Origin: Xanthomonas dyei
GTDB lineage: Bacteria; Pseudomonadota; Gammaproteobacteria; Xanthomonadales; Xanthomonadaceae
Direction of reading: 5' to 3'
NCBI RefSeq assembly: GCF_002939865.1
Contig: NZ_MDEE01000039.1
Span: forward strand, 1 to 46,049
Length of the DNA: 46,049 bases
Position 1 is the stretch's first letter. Each line of letters begins with the position of its first letter. This document shows, in pieces, positions 6,682 to 15,292 of this stretch. A program made the position numbers and the translations under genes. Below the pieces are notes generated by a model. The model was not told where the DNA came from. It worked only from the letters and a program-made list of their open reading frames with translations, and searched no databases.

Positions 6682-8016
6682 TCAAACGCCCAGTGTGCGC
6701 GCACCGTGCGTTGGTGCATCTTGCTGTTGCGCCAGCGTCTGCGCGTTCTGCTGCTGCAACTGTTGGCGCTGATCGATCTGCGCCAGTTCGCGAAACGAGG
6801 TTTCCACTGGCGTTGTAACCGCCTGGTCGGTTGGCATGTGTGCGCGCAGATGCGCTGGGTTCTTTGGATCGCCTTGCACTACGAACACGTATTGGCCTGC
6901 CTGCGCATCGCTGCCGTCTTTGCTTAGAAACACGTGGTCCACACGGTCGAGCCCATTGGCTGCCGCCAGTGTGGCCAGGCTGGCGGTCATGCATGCGCTG
7001 CTTTGATCGGGTTGGCGCCCGAGTTGGCGGTCCAGCGCATCAACGCCTGCGCTGCATTGCTGATGCAACGCGAACCGTGGGTGGCCGGGTTGGTCGGGCG
7101 TGGCAACGGATGCGGCGGCCGCTACCTGCGTCGCCTGTTCCTGCGCATTGGACGGTGTGTTGTCGGACAACAGGTAAGGGCTGCGGACGATGGGCAGGTT
7201 GCGATACGGGTCATCGGGATGGAACTCGCGCCTTAGTTCCTGTCGCTCTAACCTGAGTTGGCGCGTGTCGTTGAGCTCCTGCAGTTGGTGGGGATCTCGA
7301 ATCGGTTGAGATGTGGGCATTTCCCCTGTTGAGGTCACCTGGGTCCATTGTTTGGACCGCGCGTCGTATAGCGCATAGGAACTGACTGCCCCAATCCGGT
7401 CTGAATCCGTGTTGGGCAGCGCCTGGGTCGCCAATGTTCTTGCCCCAGCCATGTGCCCCATGTATGCCGTCGCATCCAGGTCCTGATCGTTGTAGGTGTG
7501 CATGGTGTCCCAGCTGGTCGTGCGCATGCGCGACAAGCCAAGGGCCGTGTTGTCCAGCATCATCGTCCAGGCCTGTTCTGCCTCACCTTCGCCACCATTG
7601 CGCCGTGCGGCTTGCAGAAACTCGCGTGGCGTCCAGGCGTTGGGATCGATCTGGTGCGCTTGGAAGCTGCGGTCATGCACGTCTTGCACGTCACGGACGG
7701 GGAGATTGAGCGCAAGATCCGGGCGCCCTGCATCCAGTTGGCCCCTGCGTTCGTCCAGATCGCGGCGCATGAGGTCAACGCCAAACTGGTTCCATTCGCG
7801 CTCGCTCATCCTGATGCCGCCCTCGCGTGCGCGGTTGTCGGCAAAAATGTTTGCGGTCGCTCCAGGCGCGTTGTCGTTGCGCACCACACCTAACGCAAGC
7901 AGGCCGTAGCCGTCGTTGCCATCCTTGTGGGCGAGGTAGTTCCAATACAGCTCGCGATTCTCCTCCCGCGCATAGGCAGAAAGAATCCTAAGATCGTCTT
8001 GCGTCAGTTCTGGCAT
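6682..8016 (-). CDS. XVIPCD type IV secretion effector (X-Tfe), unknown toxic domain
   Basis: A 444-residue protein with a C-terminal XVIPCD from about residue 308: PGHPRFALHQQC, then AAANGLDRVDHVFLSKDG, FVVQGDPKNPAHLRAHMP, and a Gln-rich tail. This domain recruits the protein to the VirD4 coupling protein of the Xanthomonas antibacterial T4SS. The N-terminal 300 residues (DGYGLLALGVVRNDNAPG, TTSWDTMHTYNDQDLDA) are not recognised as a known enzyme, although the opening resembles other XVIPCD proteins. A strong ribosome binding site (AGGAGG) precedes the ATG. It follows a lipoprotein gene by 28 bases, which is its presumed immunity partner. Possibly the counterpart of X. citri XAC0096, from the neighbouring XAC0095-like gene. 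Confidence 0.85.
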   Translation of the reverse strand: MPELTQDDLRILSAYAREENRELYWNYLAHKDGNDGYGLLALGVVRNDNAPGATANIFADNRAREGGIRMSEREWNQFGVDLMRRDLDERRGQLDAGRPDLALNLPVRDVQDVHDRSFQAHQIDPNAWTPREFLQAARRNGGEGEAEQAWTMMLDNTALGLSRMRTTSWDTMHTYNDQDLDATAYMGHMAGARTLATQALPNTDSDRIGAVSSYALYDARSKQWTQVTSTGEMPTSQPIRDPHQLQELNDTRQLRLERQELRREFHPDDPYRNLPIVRSPYLLSDNTPSNAQEQATQVAAAASVATPDQPGHPRFALHQQCSAGVDALDRQLGRQPDQSSACMTASLATLAAANGLDRVDHVFLSKDGSDAQAGQYVFVVQGDPKNPAHLRAHMPTDQAVTTPVETSFRELAQIDQRQQLQQQNAQTLAQQQDAPTHGARTLGV

Positions 8017-8044
8017 GCATCACCTCCTTGTCGTTTGAAAGAAC

Positions 8045-8896
8045 TCAGGTGCCGGTGCGGGGCGGCATGAAGTCTTTCAGTGCGTTCCGTGCGCGGTCCT
8101 GGATCTTCTTCCAGTCCTTCAATGCGACGCGCACATAATTGATCTCCACTGCGACCTTCAGTTCCGGAATGACGAACATCTGCTCGCAGGTGGGAATTTC
8201 CCGCTCCTTGCTGCGGACAAGCTTGCCCTCGCGGAACTCCACGCCGGAGTGTTCGACCTCGCGCGAGGTGCACTTGATGATGGTGTCGATGTTTCCTTGT
8301 GCATCGCGGCTGACATACCAATCCTTGTAGTAGCTTGCCTCCATGATGGAATTGGATGGTTTGAGCCCTTGCGCTAGATAGTGCGCGCGGTACGCAGCGA
8401 CGTTGGCGTAGTACGGCGTGAGCCCGTCCTTTTCTTCGCCCTTGATGCGCGTGTTGATGTCCGCTTCGGGAGTGTCCTGCGTTGCGCTGTCCGGTGTGTA
8501 TTGCCGCCGAAGGAATGCATCGGGGTCCACGCGGTCAAGATAGCGATAGCCGATATTGACGGTGCGGGTGGCCACATCCAGCTTCAGGTGGGCACGCTCG
8601 CCAGGAGCGAACGCATTCAACTCCGGGTATTCCAGATACAGCCCGAAGCTGCCATCGAAGTTCGGCCCCATCTGGTCATCGAAGTAATTGGCGGGAATCT
8701 GCAGCTTGTATGGGCCCAGGCATGCTTCCATCACCGGCGGCGGCTGGGTGCCGGGGTCTTGCGGGCCGCCACGTTGCCTCACGCATCCTTGTTCGTTGGT
8801 CATGGTGCTGGCGCTTTTCTGTGGTGCGCTGCAGCCCGGGATGGAGAAGCCCAATGCCATGAGCGCAAGGCCGGCCAGGGCCAATGGGTGTCTCAT
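8045..8896 (-). CDS. probable immunity lipoprotein (X-Tfi)
   Basis: A 283-residue lipoprotein: signal MRHPLALAGLALMALGFS and lipobox SIPGC put the lipidated Cys at about residue 22. The mature part has the look of a soluble alpha/beta periplasmic domain (YKLQIPANYF, LYLEYPELNAFAPGER, CEQMFVIPELKVAVEINYV). The ATG at 8896 has an excellent ribosome binding site (AGGAGG), which decides the start within a much longer open frame. It lies 28 bases upstream of the XVIPCD effector on the same strand, the standard order for an immunity-effector pair. Protection of the producer is inferred from position and export signal. A relation to Tli4-type immunity proteins is possible but unproven. Confidence 0.68.
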   Translation of the reverse strand: MRHPLALAGLALMALGFSIPGCSAPQKSASTMTNEQGCVRQRGGPQDPGTQPPPVMEACLGPYKLQIPANYFDDQMGPNFDGSFGLYLEYPELNAFAPGERAHLKLDVATRTVNIGYRYLDRVDPDAFLRRQYTPDSATQDTPEADINTRIKGEEKDGLTPYYANVAAYRAHYLAQGLKPSNSIMEASYYKDWYVSRDAQGNIDTIIKCTSREVEHSGVEFREGKLVRSKEREIPTCEQMFVIPELKVAVEINYVRVALKDWKKIQDRARNALKDFMPPRTGT

Positions 8897-9003
8897 GCAT
8901 CCTCCTGTGCAGCGTGCTGGAGTCGAGTCCAGGCAGAGCCCGGACTGCAGGCGACGGCGTTGCGTGCAGCCGGGCGAATCGGTACCGCTACCGCGCGTCA
9001 GCC

Positions 9004-9459
9004 TCAACGCACCTTGTACAACACCGCCGCACCCGGCCGGGGCTCGAACATCGGCACGGTCTGCTGCTTGAGTGCGGTGCCCTTGGCGTCCCACACCAGC
9101 GTTTCGACCGGGTAGTCGTCCTTGCGGGTCATGGTGTCGATCTGCTTGACGATCACGGTCTTGCCGGCGGGCACTTCCGGGTTCCAGGCGAACACGCCCA
9201 GGCGCCCGTAGAACACGGCCGGAGCGGTGGCATCCAGGCGGCGGTCGGGGCACATCACCAGGCCACGCTCCAGCATCACGCGCAGCGCGCCGACAGGCAC
9301 GGCCTTGACGGTGGGGCTGGTGCGCTCGGTGCTGTGGCCGGGGCAGACATTGGCCGATCGGGTGATCATGTCTTCGGCGACTTGCCGGTCGGATTGCGCC
9401 AACGCCGGCACGGCGGTGGTGGACAGGGCAAGCAGGGCAACGGCGGACTTCCAGTTCAT
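9004..9459 (-). CDS. secreted hypothetical protein
   Basis: A 151-residue protein with a Sec signal peptide (MNWKSAVALLALSTTAVPALAQ, cleavage after ALA). The mature part has two Cys (ANVCPG and LVMCPD) that may form a disulfide in the periplasm, and ends in a beta-rich region (VFAWNPEVPAGKTVIVKQID). I do not recognise the family. A ribosome binding site (GAGGAGTC) precedes the ATG. It lies just upstream of the immunity-effector pair on the same strand, about 107 bases away, so it could be part of that transcript. Confidence 0.7.
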   Translation of the reverse strand: MNWKSAVALLALSTTAVPALAQSDRQVAEDMITRSANVCPGHSTERTSPTVKAVPVGALRVMLERGLVMCPDRRLDATAPAVFYGRLGVFAWNPEVPAGKTVIVKQIDTMTRKDDYPVETLVWDAKGTALKQQTVPMFEPRPGAAVLYKVR

Positions 9460-9666
9460 CGGCGACTCCTCATGAAATGACACTCCAGAAACGACGGCCC
9501 GGGTCACCCGGTGCCGCCAGCAACGCGCCCAGATGCTAGCAAGGCGGTTGTTAAAGACTGCCGATGGCAATGCCGGCTGACTGACGCAGCGGCTGTCGGG
9601 AGACTCCCGATTGAGCGCGGTCAGCCGCACCGTTAGCGTGCGCGCTAGACACTGCCGGACTGCACC

Positions 9667-10068
9667 GTGGAACGCGCCGACCTGATTGACTCATTGCTCA
9701 TTGGCATGCGCCGGGCCGAAGCCCTGCGCGCGCAGCCGTCCAGCTACAGCACCGCGCACAGCGCGCAGATGGCAGTCGATCACGGCAAGGCCGCCGACGC
9801 CGAGCTGGTGCTGTCGCTGTTCAAATTCAGCCCGGAGCATCTCAAGTTGCTGGGCGGTGCCGGGATCGAGGCGCTGGGCGAGATCGTGTGCCACGCCTGG
9901 GCACTGCACGGTGGCAATAACGAGGCGCTGATTCGCTGGTTTCGCGAGCCGATGAACGCGCTGGATGGCCAGACCCCCGCCGCATTGGTCCGCTCCGGCA
10001 GCCTCAAGGTGCTGCTGCTGGTATTGCGCCAGCAGATGGAGTGGGAGCTGCCCAAGCGCTCGGCGTGA
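9667..10068 (+). CDS. hypothetical protein, weakly ParS/MbcA-like
   Basis: A 133-residue, mainly helical protein. The C-terminal stretch RWFREPMNALDGQTPAALVR has the pattern of the toxin-binding (DUF2384) domain of ParS/MbcA/Xre antitoxins, where W-x-x-x-P-x-x-AL-G-G-x-x-P is typical; here the second Gly is replaced (LDGQ). No RES or other toxin gene is adjacent, so if the similarity is real it is an orphan. The start is a GTG with no clear ribosome binding site; the true start could be internal. Confidence 0.5.
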   Translation: MERADLIDSLLIGMRRAEALRAQPSSYSTAHSAQMAVDHGKAADAELVLSLFKFSPEHLKLLGGAGIEALGEIVCHAWALHGGNNEALIRWFREPMNALDGQTPAALVRSGSLKVLLLVLRQQMEWELPKRSA

Positions 10069-10471
10069 GCAGCTGAGAAACCGACTGTATTCACCGCCTG
10101 GCGGGCGTGGCCGGTGCGCGGTGCGCGCGTGCACACCGGTGATGGGTGCATCGTCCGGAGTCACCTGACGACTGCTGGATACGTGTTGTTAGCCGCTCTC
10201 AGTGGTAAGGCGACGATGCACGCGGTGTCGTCAGTGCGCGGTGTGGTCAGTGCCAGGCATCTTGCGCGTCGTGCGCTGCACGTTGGCGCAGGTATCGCGA
10301 TGCGCAGCTGCGTTGCTGCACACAGCAGCCCTGCATGCGGTTGCACGAGCGCGCTGCTGGGCCGTGCGGTGTTGCACCGCAGGCGCAGATATCGCGTTAA
10401 TCAACCGCGCGAAACCCCTCACGCACACCGCCGGGACGCCACGCGGCGGCCCCGGCAGTGCGTGGGCGCAC
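10069..10471. other. intergenic region without a supported gene
   Basis: About 400 bases between two convergent genes. I see no family-like ORF. A short hairpin, TGCGGTG/CACCGCA with a TTG loop, lies at 10365-10381 but has no T-run. The GC-rich stretch 10430-10470 next to the esterase stop may contain its terminator. Confidence 0.4.
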
Positions 10472-12078
10472 TTACTGCTTCGGTCGCGCCACTGCGTACA
10501 TTTCCGCGGCGATCTTCTTCATCAGGGCGTTGCCGTCGTCGCCTTCCTTGTACAGGTCGAAGTGGCTGCGGCCTTCCAGATAGCGGAAGTCGCTCTTGGC
10601 GCCCAGGCCGTCCAGCACCGACTGGAATTTATGCGCCGCGCCGTCCAGGTAGAACGTGTCGGCGGTGCCGACAATCAGGTGAATCTTGCCGTCCAGGTCC
10701 GGCTTGAGCGTGGGCCACTGCGCGGCCACGCGGGCGGCGATGTCGTAATGCGTGCGCCAGTAGGCTGCCACGGCCGGGTCGACCTTGCCGGTGTCGCGGT
10801 CGAACATCGGCACCGGGCGGCCGTCGGCGCCGCGCGGGGAGAACACCCATTCGAATGAGGTGAGCTGGCCGCCGTACGGGCCGAGCACGCGTTCGAGCTT
10901 GGCGAAGGTTTCCAGCTCGGCCACCACCTTGCCCCCATCGCGGACCAGCGGGAACTGGCTGCCGTCGGGGCGCCGGTAGACGTTGGCATTGGGCGCGTAC
11001 AGATCCGGGCCGGTGAAGTCGCGGAAGTCGCTGGAATCGGGCGAGGTGGACCAGGTGCCGCCGAACAGTTTGGGGTAGCGCGTCTGCAGCCACAGCGTGG
11101 CCCAGCCGCCGGACGAGTGCCCGGTCAAGATCGGCCGCTGGCCTTGCCGTCCATCTTGTACTGGCGCTCCAGCGCCGGGAGCAGCTCTTCGGTCAGCGCG
11201 GTGCCCCAGGGGCCGTTGTTGACCGAGTCGGCGAACTCGTGGGTGCCGGTGGGCGTGGCCTGATCCAGGAACACCCAGATCATCGGCGGCATCTGCTTGG
11301 CCGCCATCGCGCTCCAGGTGGCGGCGATGCTGCCGGCAAAGCGGTTGTAGTTGCCGCCGAAGCCGTGGGTGACATACACGGTGGGGTAGCGCGTGCGGGC
11401 CTTGGCGTCATAGCCGGGTGGGGTGAGCACGCGTGCGCGCAGCGAGACCGGCCGGCCCCAGAACGCACTCAGCGACGGGCTGACCATCGAGGCATCGGTG
11501 GTGTGCAGCTTGGCCTCGGGCACGGCGTCGCGCACAGCCTGCGGTGCGCGTGGCGACACCTGCCACGGGTCGTCGGAGACAGGCAGCTGTGTGCTCAGCG
11601 TCAGTGCCGGCAGCGCTGCGCCTTTGCCCAGGGTGACCGGCGTCACCGCGCTCAGCAGATCGCCGCCATCGCGGCCGCTGTAGCCATAGCTGTGGTCCGC
11701 GTCCAGCACGGCCTGGAACAGATAGGCACCGGCCGGCAGCGCAGAAAACCCGTTCGGGTAGGCGATGTTGTCCAGATCGATCTGCACGCTGGCCCCCGGC
11801 GCAAGCCCGGCGACTTCCTGCGCTGCCACCGCGGTGGCACTGGGACGGAACGGGTTGGCATCCACCGCCTCCACCTTGCCGTCCTTGGCTTGCGCTTGCG
11901 CGTCCTTGGCCAGGGTGGCGAACACCAGCAGCCGCCCGGAAACGGGCTGGTCGGTGGCGCCACCCAGGGTGACGCGCAGCAGGCGATGCGCGGCCTCCGG
12001 CTCGGCGGCGTGCGCGGCGCAGGCGCACAGCAGGCCAACGGCCAGCCCAAGGCGAGGTGCAAGACGATGCAGGGACAT
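10472..12078 (-). pseudogene. enterochelin-esterase-like alpha/beta hydrolase, split by a one-base frameshift
   Basis: The intact protein would be about 535 residues: signal peptide (MSLHRLAPRLGLAVGLLCAC), an N-terminal beta domain, then an esterase D / Fes-type hydrolase. The first frame runs from the ATG at 12078 through RYPTVYVTHGFGGNYNRF and stops at 11125 just after YKMDGKASGR. The second frame continues immediately with LTGHSSGGWATLW, which contains the nucleophile elbow G-H-S-S-G, and ends at 10472 after GRSHFDLYKEGDDGN with the likely catalytic His. One missing base near 11129-11131 separates the halves. Either the gene is inactive or the assembly has an error there. All catalytic regions are otherwise retained, which suggests a recent lesion. 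Confidence 0.82.
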
Positions 12079-12687
12079 GCGGATCCTTTGAGACGCAGAT
12101 GGATGGAGTGGGCGTGGCAGCCCTGGGCGGACTGTAGCCAGTTTGCAGCGGGCTGCGGGCTCTTGGTGCGATGTCAGGTCAACGGATCCGATCTGCCTGC
12201 CCTGTGACCCTGTCCGGCCGCGCTGGCCAGCGTCAGCAACCGGGTGGCCTGACTGGCGTGTACGCAGGTTGCGCCGTGCAGTGATTCCATTGCTACGGCC
12301 GTGGATTTTCAGTATCGGTGGATCACTGAGATTGAGAACAGATCCGACCTTCTGTCGGGTTGAAAATAGGCGATGCATCACGCATCGAAGTGAATGAGAC
12401 GATTTGTCGGGTTGTGAAACGACCGCTCTCCAAGATCGCTATATCAAGCGTTTCTCAGCGTGCCGAGTGACATATTCGTTAGAGCATGCGTTGGCGAGAA
12501 TCGTGAGATCGAGATTGGAATCAAGCGAGAACGTAAACCGACGGTTTTTATTTGGATGGCTGAGTGAGACATATCACTTGTGCGGGATGCGCAGGAAACG
12601 TCGGGATGAACATGTTCGTCATGCCAGGCAACGCCGCCAATGCGCGTCCAGTGCCATTAACCCGCTTCAGACTCAGGAGTTTTCGAC
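12079..12687. other. intergenic region, AT-richer, without a supported gene
   Basis: About 600 bases between the divergent esterase and the secreted protein. The short open frames here have no family-like sequence. The string TGTCGGGTTG occurs twice (about 12354 and 12404), and the stretch from about 12290 to 12600 is AT-richer than its surroundings, so it may hold long regulatory sequence or a decayed gene. Confidence 0.4.
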
Positions 12688-13248
12688 ATGCATCAAACAC
12701 TCAGCCTTTCTCGCCAACTCGTCGCATGCAGTGCATTACTGCTGACGACGGCGGTGTGCATGGAATCGACTATTGCGGCCCCGGTCAGCAACACCGAGCG
12801 GGTTACCTTGAGCCATGTCTTCGCCACGCTGCAGAGCGGGCAGGAAGACAAGAAGCCGGAAGACATTGCCGCATGTCGCAAGCAGGTTGCGGCGCCGAGT
12901 TCCAAATACCTGGGCGTGGTGGTCACCACCAAGTATTCCATCGATGCGCAGTCCATGATCATGACCGCCTCGTCGTCGCTTCCCTCACCCGTCGCGACAC
13001 AGCCGCTGATGCTGACGGTGCCGCTGTCCCCGTTGGGCTTGTCTGGCGAATATGCCTTCGGTGCGTTTCGCCCGAGCGCGTTGCCCAATACCTATGTGCT
13101 GTTTTCGACCGGGCTGAATTTCAAGGGGCCGCAGTCGTCCGTGCTGGTGCTCAACAGCGACAAAACCTACAACTGTCTGGTGACCAGCAATCCGGCGCCG
13201 TTCAAGGGAGCACTGGGGACCAAGCTGGGAAAAGACCAGGGGAGCTGA
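12688..13248 (+). CDS. secreted hypothetical protein
   Basis: A 186-residue protein with an N-terminal signal peptide (MHQTLSLSRQLVACSALLLT, cleavage probably after TIAA near residue 30). The mature part is beta-rich (YLGVVVTTKYS, LSGEYAFGAFRPSA, SSVLVLNSDKTYNC). CAGGAG lies 8-12 bases before the ATG. I do not recognise the family. A very strong stem-loop follows the stop codon, so the gene ends its own transcript. Confidence 0.7.
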   Translation: MHQTLSLSRQLVACSALLLTTAVCMESTIAAPVSNTERVTLSHVFATLQSGQEDKKPEDIAACRKQVAAPSSKYLGVVVTTKYSIDAQSMIMTASSSLPSPVATQPLMLTVPLSPLGLSGEYAFGAFRPSALPNTYVLFSTGLNFKGPQSSVLVLNSDKTYNCLVTSNPAPFKGALGTKLGKDQGS

Positions 13249-13273
13249 TGTCTGCGACCGCCAGGTAATCGAC

Positions 13274-13303
13274 GCACGAGCCGAAGACAGCTTCGGCTCG
13301 TGC
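13274..13303. terminator. strong stem-loop terminator
   Basis: GCACGAGCCGAAG (13274-13286), loop ACAG, CTTCGGCTCGTGC (13291-13303): a perfect 13-bp stem 26 bases after the stop of the secreted-protein gene. No clear T-run follows on the plus strand, but such hairpins commonly serve as terminators in xanthomonads. Confidence 0.75.
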
Positions 13304-13373
13304 GGTCGCTGCTTTCAAAGCAGTGCGTTAGAGATCGGTGCCGGAATGACGGTGTATCACCGCACGCTCCAGA

Positions 13374-13790
13374 TCAATTCCACGGGTTGATGACGTCCAA
13401 CCTCATCGCCGCGAACGGTGCCGTGTCGCGCGTGGCAACGGCCAAGCCTTGCGCGGCTGCCGTTGCAGCGATGTAAGCGCCGGCGCGCCCGAGTGTGAGT
13501 CCTACGGTTCTGGCTTTCGATGCGAGTGTCGCGAATGCGTGCGATGCGTCCAGGTCGAACGCCAGCAGGCGCCCGTTGAACAGCGGCAATACATCGCTTT
13601 CCAATCTTGCATGCAACGTGGATCGCTTGCGGCCCTTGGGCATCACCGCAATACCAAAACGTAGTTCAGCCACCGCCACGACCGACAGGAACAGCGTCTC
13701 AACCGCCTGCGCATCGATCCAGGCGATGACCTTCAGGTTGGGCTGAGGCCGCCAAAGTTCGGAGATGACATTGGTATCGATCAGGATCAC
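13374..13790 (-). CDS. PIN-domain toxin (VapC/FitB-type) with a missing catalytic Asp
   Basis: A 138-residue PIN-domain ribonuclease-like toxin. Active-site residues visible: Asp5 (ILIDTNVISE), Glu42 (AVAELRFG) and Asp122 (VATRDTAPF). The third conserved acidic position, normally D in D-A-x-I-A-A, reads AGAYIAAT here, so it appears to be Gly105 (codon GGC; one base from GAC). This would weaken or abolish metal-dependent RNA cleavage. The GTG start overlaps the antitoxin stop by 4 bases (GTGA), the usual coupling in these operons. The PIN fold is otherwise complete and ends normally. Confidence 0.85.
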   Translation of the reverse strand: MILIDTNVISELWRPQPNLKVIAWIDAQAVETLFLSVVAVAELRFGIAVMPKGRKRSTLHARLESDVLPLFNGRLLAFDLDASHAFATLASKARTVGLTLGRAGAYIAATAAAQGLAVATRDTAPFAAMRLDVINPWN

Positions 13791-14041
13791 TTCAGACCGA
13801 TTGGCTTGATCGCGGCCTTGTCGCGCAACGAGTCGAACGCGTCTGCCTGTTTTGCTGTCAGGCCAGCGTCGCGGCCGATATCCACCAGCAGGGAGCCGAG
13901 TTTGACCCGGTCTGCGGGTTTGGCCGCCGACGCAAGGATTGCGCGGATCTCCGCCTCGGTGCTGCGGCCGTGGAGTGCGGCCCGCGCGCGGATTGCGCGA
14001 TGCACTTCCTCGGGGATATTGCGGACGGTGAAAGAAGGCAT
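13787..14041 (-). CDS. FitA/VapB-type antitoxin
   Basis: An 84-residue antitoxin with an N-terminal ribbon-helix-helix DNA-binding domain (MPSFTVRNIPEEVHRAIRAR, then HGRSTEAEIRAIL), as in FitA/plasmid-stability proteins. The C-terminal half would wrap the PIN toxin. The ATG is preceded by GGGAGGG. A 29-bp palindrome 24 bases upstream of the start is the likely operator, giving autorepression by the toxin-antitoxin complex. Confidence 0.87.
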   Translation of the reverse strand: MPSFTVRNIPEEVHRAIRARAALHGRSTEAEIRAILASAAKPADRVKLGSLLVDIGRDAGLTAKQADAFDSLRDKAAIKPIGLK

Positions 14042-14064
14042 GTTGCCCTCCCGATGACATCAGG

Positions 14065-14093
14065 GTGCCTGCACTTTAGAGAAGTGCAAGCAC
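14065..14093. promoter_or_regulatory. palindromic operator of the FitAB/VapBC operon
   Basis: GTGCCTGCACTT, TAGAG spacer, AAGTGCAAGCAC: inverted arms match at 11 of 12 positions, with a perfect TGCACTT/AAGTGCA core (14070-14088). It lies just upstream of the antitoxin ATG. Ribbon-helix-helix antitoxins bind such dyads. Confidence 0.7.
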
Positions 14094-14179
14094 TCAGGCA
14101 ACGCCAACACGCCGGTTATCGATGCAGTCATTCCCGCACTAGCAGGTAAGTGGAATCCGGCCCAACCCAGACCCACCGC

Positions 14180-15292
14180 TTACCGATACGGCCCCGGCCC
14201 GCGCCAGACTGGCTCGCCCTGGCGGTAGACCTCCATCATGTTGATGACCTCGCGGGCGTCGCCGATGTTCTTCAGTTCCGGCGAATCCGGCGGCAGCAGG
14301 CGGCATTTGCTGGAGCCGCGTTTGAGCGCGACATCCAGCGGGCAGACCATGCGTTGCTGGGTGCCGGGCAGGATGATGGCGATCTCCTGCATGCCCTGTT
14401 CCTTCCACGCGCGCAGCTGGGTTTCGCTGCGCACGTCGTAATAGACCTGGAAGCCGCCGATATCCATGCTGGGCTGGGCGTTGCTGCGGTCGCGGCGGCG
14501 GCCTTCGCTGATGGTGGGCGTGTTGGCGCTGCCGTCTTCGGCGGCATCGGCCGGTTCGTCGAGCATGCCCGGTGGGCGGCCGGTCCAGGTTTCGGGGCGG
14601 CGCTGCGGCGGCGATGACGGTTCGGCCGGCGGTTGCGGCGGGGTGGGGCGCTGCACCGGTTGTGCACGGCGCTGCTCGGCCAGGCTGCCGCGGCGGGTGT
14701 TGCCTTGCGGCGGCACCGGATTTTTGGCGTTCTGCACCAGCGTGGATTGCAGCGGCGAGGCGGCCGGCGGCGGCTGCACCGGCGCAGGGGTCTGCGAGGG
14801 CGGTGTGGGCGTCGGCGAGGGCACGGGTTGCTGCGGCTGATCGGTGTCGCCGACAAAATCCACCTTGGTGCGGCCACCGCTGGCCGAGCCTTGCGGCGGG
14901 GTCATGCTGGGGGTGGAGGCGGACAGCAGGATCAACAGCATCAGCACATGCAGCAGCGCGCTGATCAGCGCGGCGATCCACGGCTCGATACGTTCGATCA
15001 GCGGTTCGCTGCGGGGCAGCCAGTCGCTGGGGTCCAGATGGACGTGCAGCAGTTGCAGCGCGTCGTCGCGCACGCGGTAAACCAGCACGTAGGGCGTGTG
15101 CTTGACCACCCACTCGCGGGTACCGGGCACGCGGCCGGCATGGCCACGCCCGGGCTGCTCGGCCAGGGTGCGGGTGGCGTCCAGCACCTGTCGCGCCATC
15201 GCCGCGGCAATGGTCGGGTTGAGCGCGTGGTAGTGATCCTGGGCGTGGGCGAGCTGCTTGGCGGCCGGGACGGTCCAGTCACGCCGCAACAT
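14180..15292 (-). CDS. ParE-like toxin domain fused to a TonB-like membrane protein
   Basis: A 370-residue protein of unusual build. Residues about 1-95 form a RelE/ParE-like domain (AAKQLAHAQDHYHALNP, then WVVKHTPYVLVYRVRDDALQLLHV). A transmembrane helix follows at about 105-126 (WIAALISALLHVLMLLILLS), then a long Pro/Gln/Ser-rich segment, as in TonB-type periplasmic spanners, and a conserved-looking C-terminal domain (SMDIGGFQVYYDVRSETQ, PGTQQRMVCPLD, ending RGPGPYR). The frame is uninterrupted. The ATG at 15292 lies 14 bases inside the upstream antitoxin candidate. In related genomes the C-terminal part is, to my recollection, a separate hypothetical protein; the fusion would tether a ParE fold to the inner membrane. 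It could be a repurposed rather than toxic ParE domain. Confidence 0.75.
   Translation of the reverse strand: MLRRDWTVPAAKQLAHAQDHYHALNPTIAAAMARQVLDATRTLAEQPGRGHAGRVPGTREWVVKHTPYVLVYRVRDDALQLLHVHLDPSDWLPRSEPLIERIEPWIAALISALLHVLMLLILLSASTPSMTPPQGSASGGRTKVDFVGDTDQPQQPVPSPTPTPPSQTPAPVQPPPAASPLQSTLVQNAKNPVPPQGNTRRGSLAEQRRAQPVQRPTPPQPPAEPSSPPQRRPETWTGRPPGMLDEPADAAEDGSANTPTISEGRRRDRSNAQPSMDIGGFQVYYDVRSETQLRAWKEQGMQEIAIILPGTQQRMVCPLDVALKRGSSKCRLLPPDSPELKNIGDAREVINMMEVYRQGEPVWRGPGPYR

Noticed and set aside
12404..12745. Plus-strand ORF of 113 codons upstream of the secreted-protein gene
   Set aside because: No ribosome binding site, no family-like sequence, and it runs into the real gene in a different frame.
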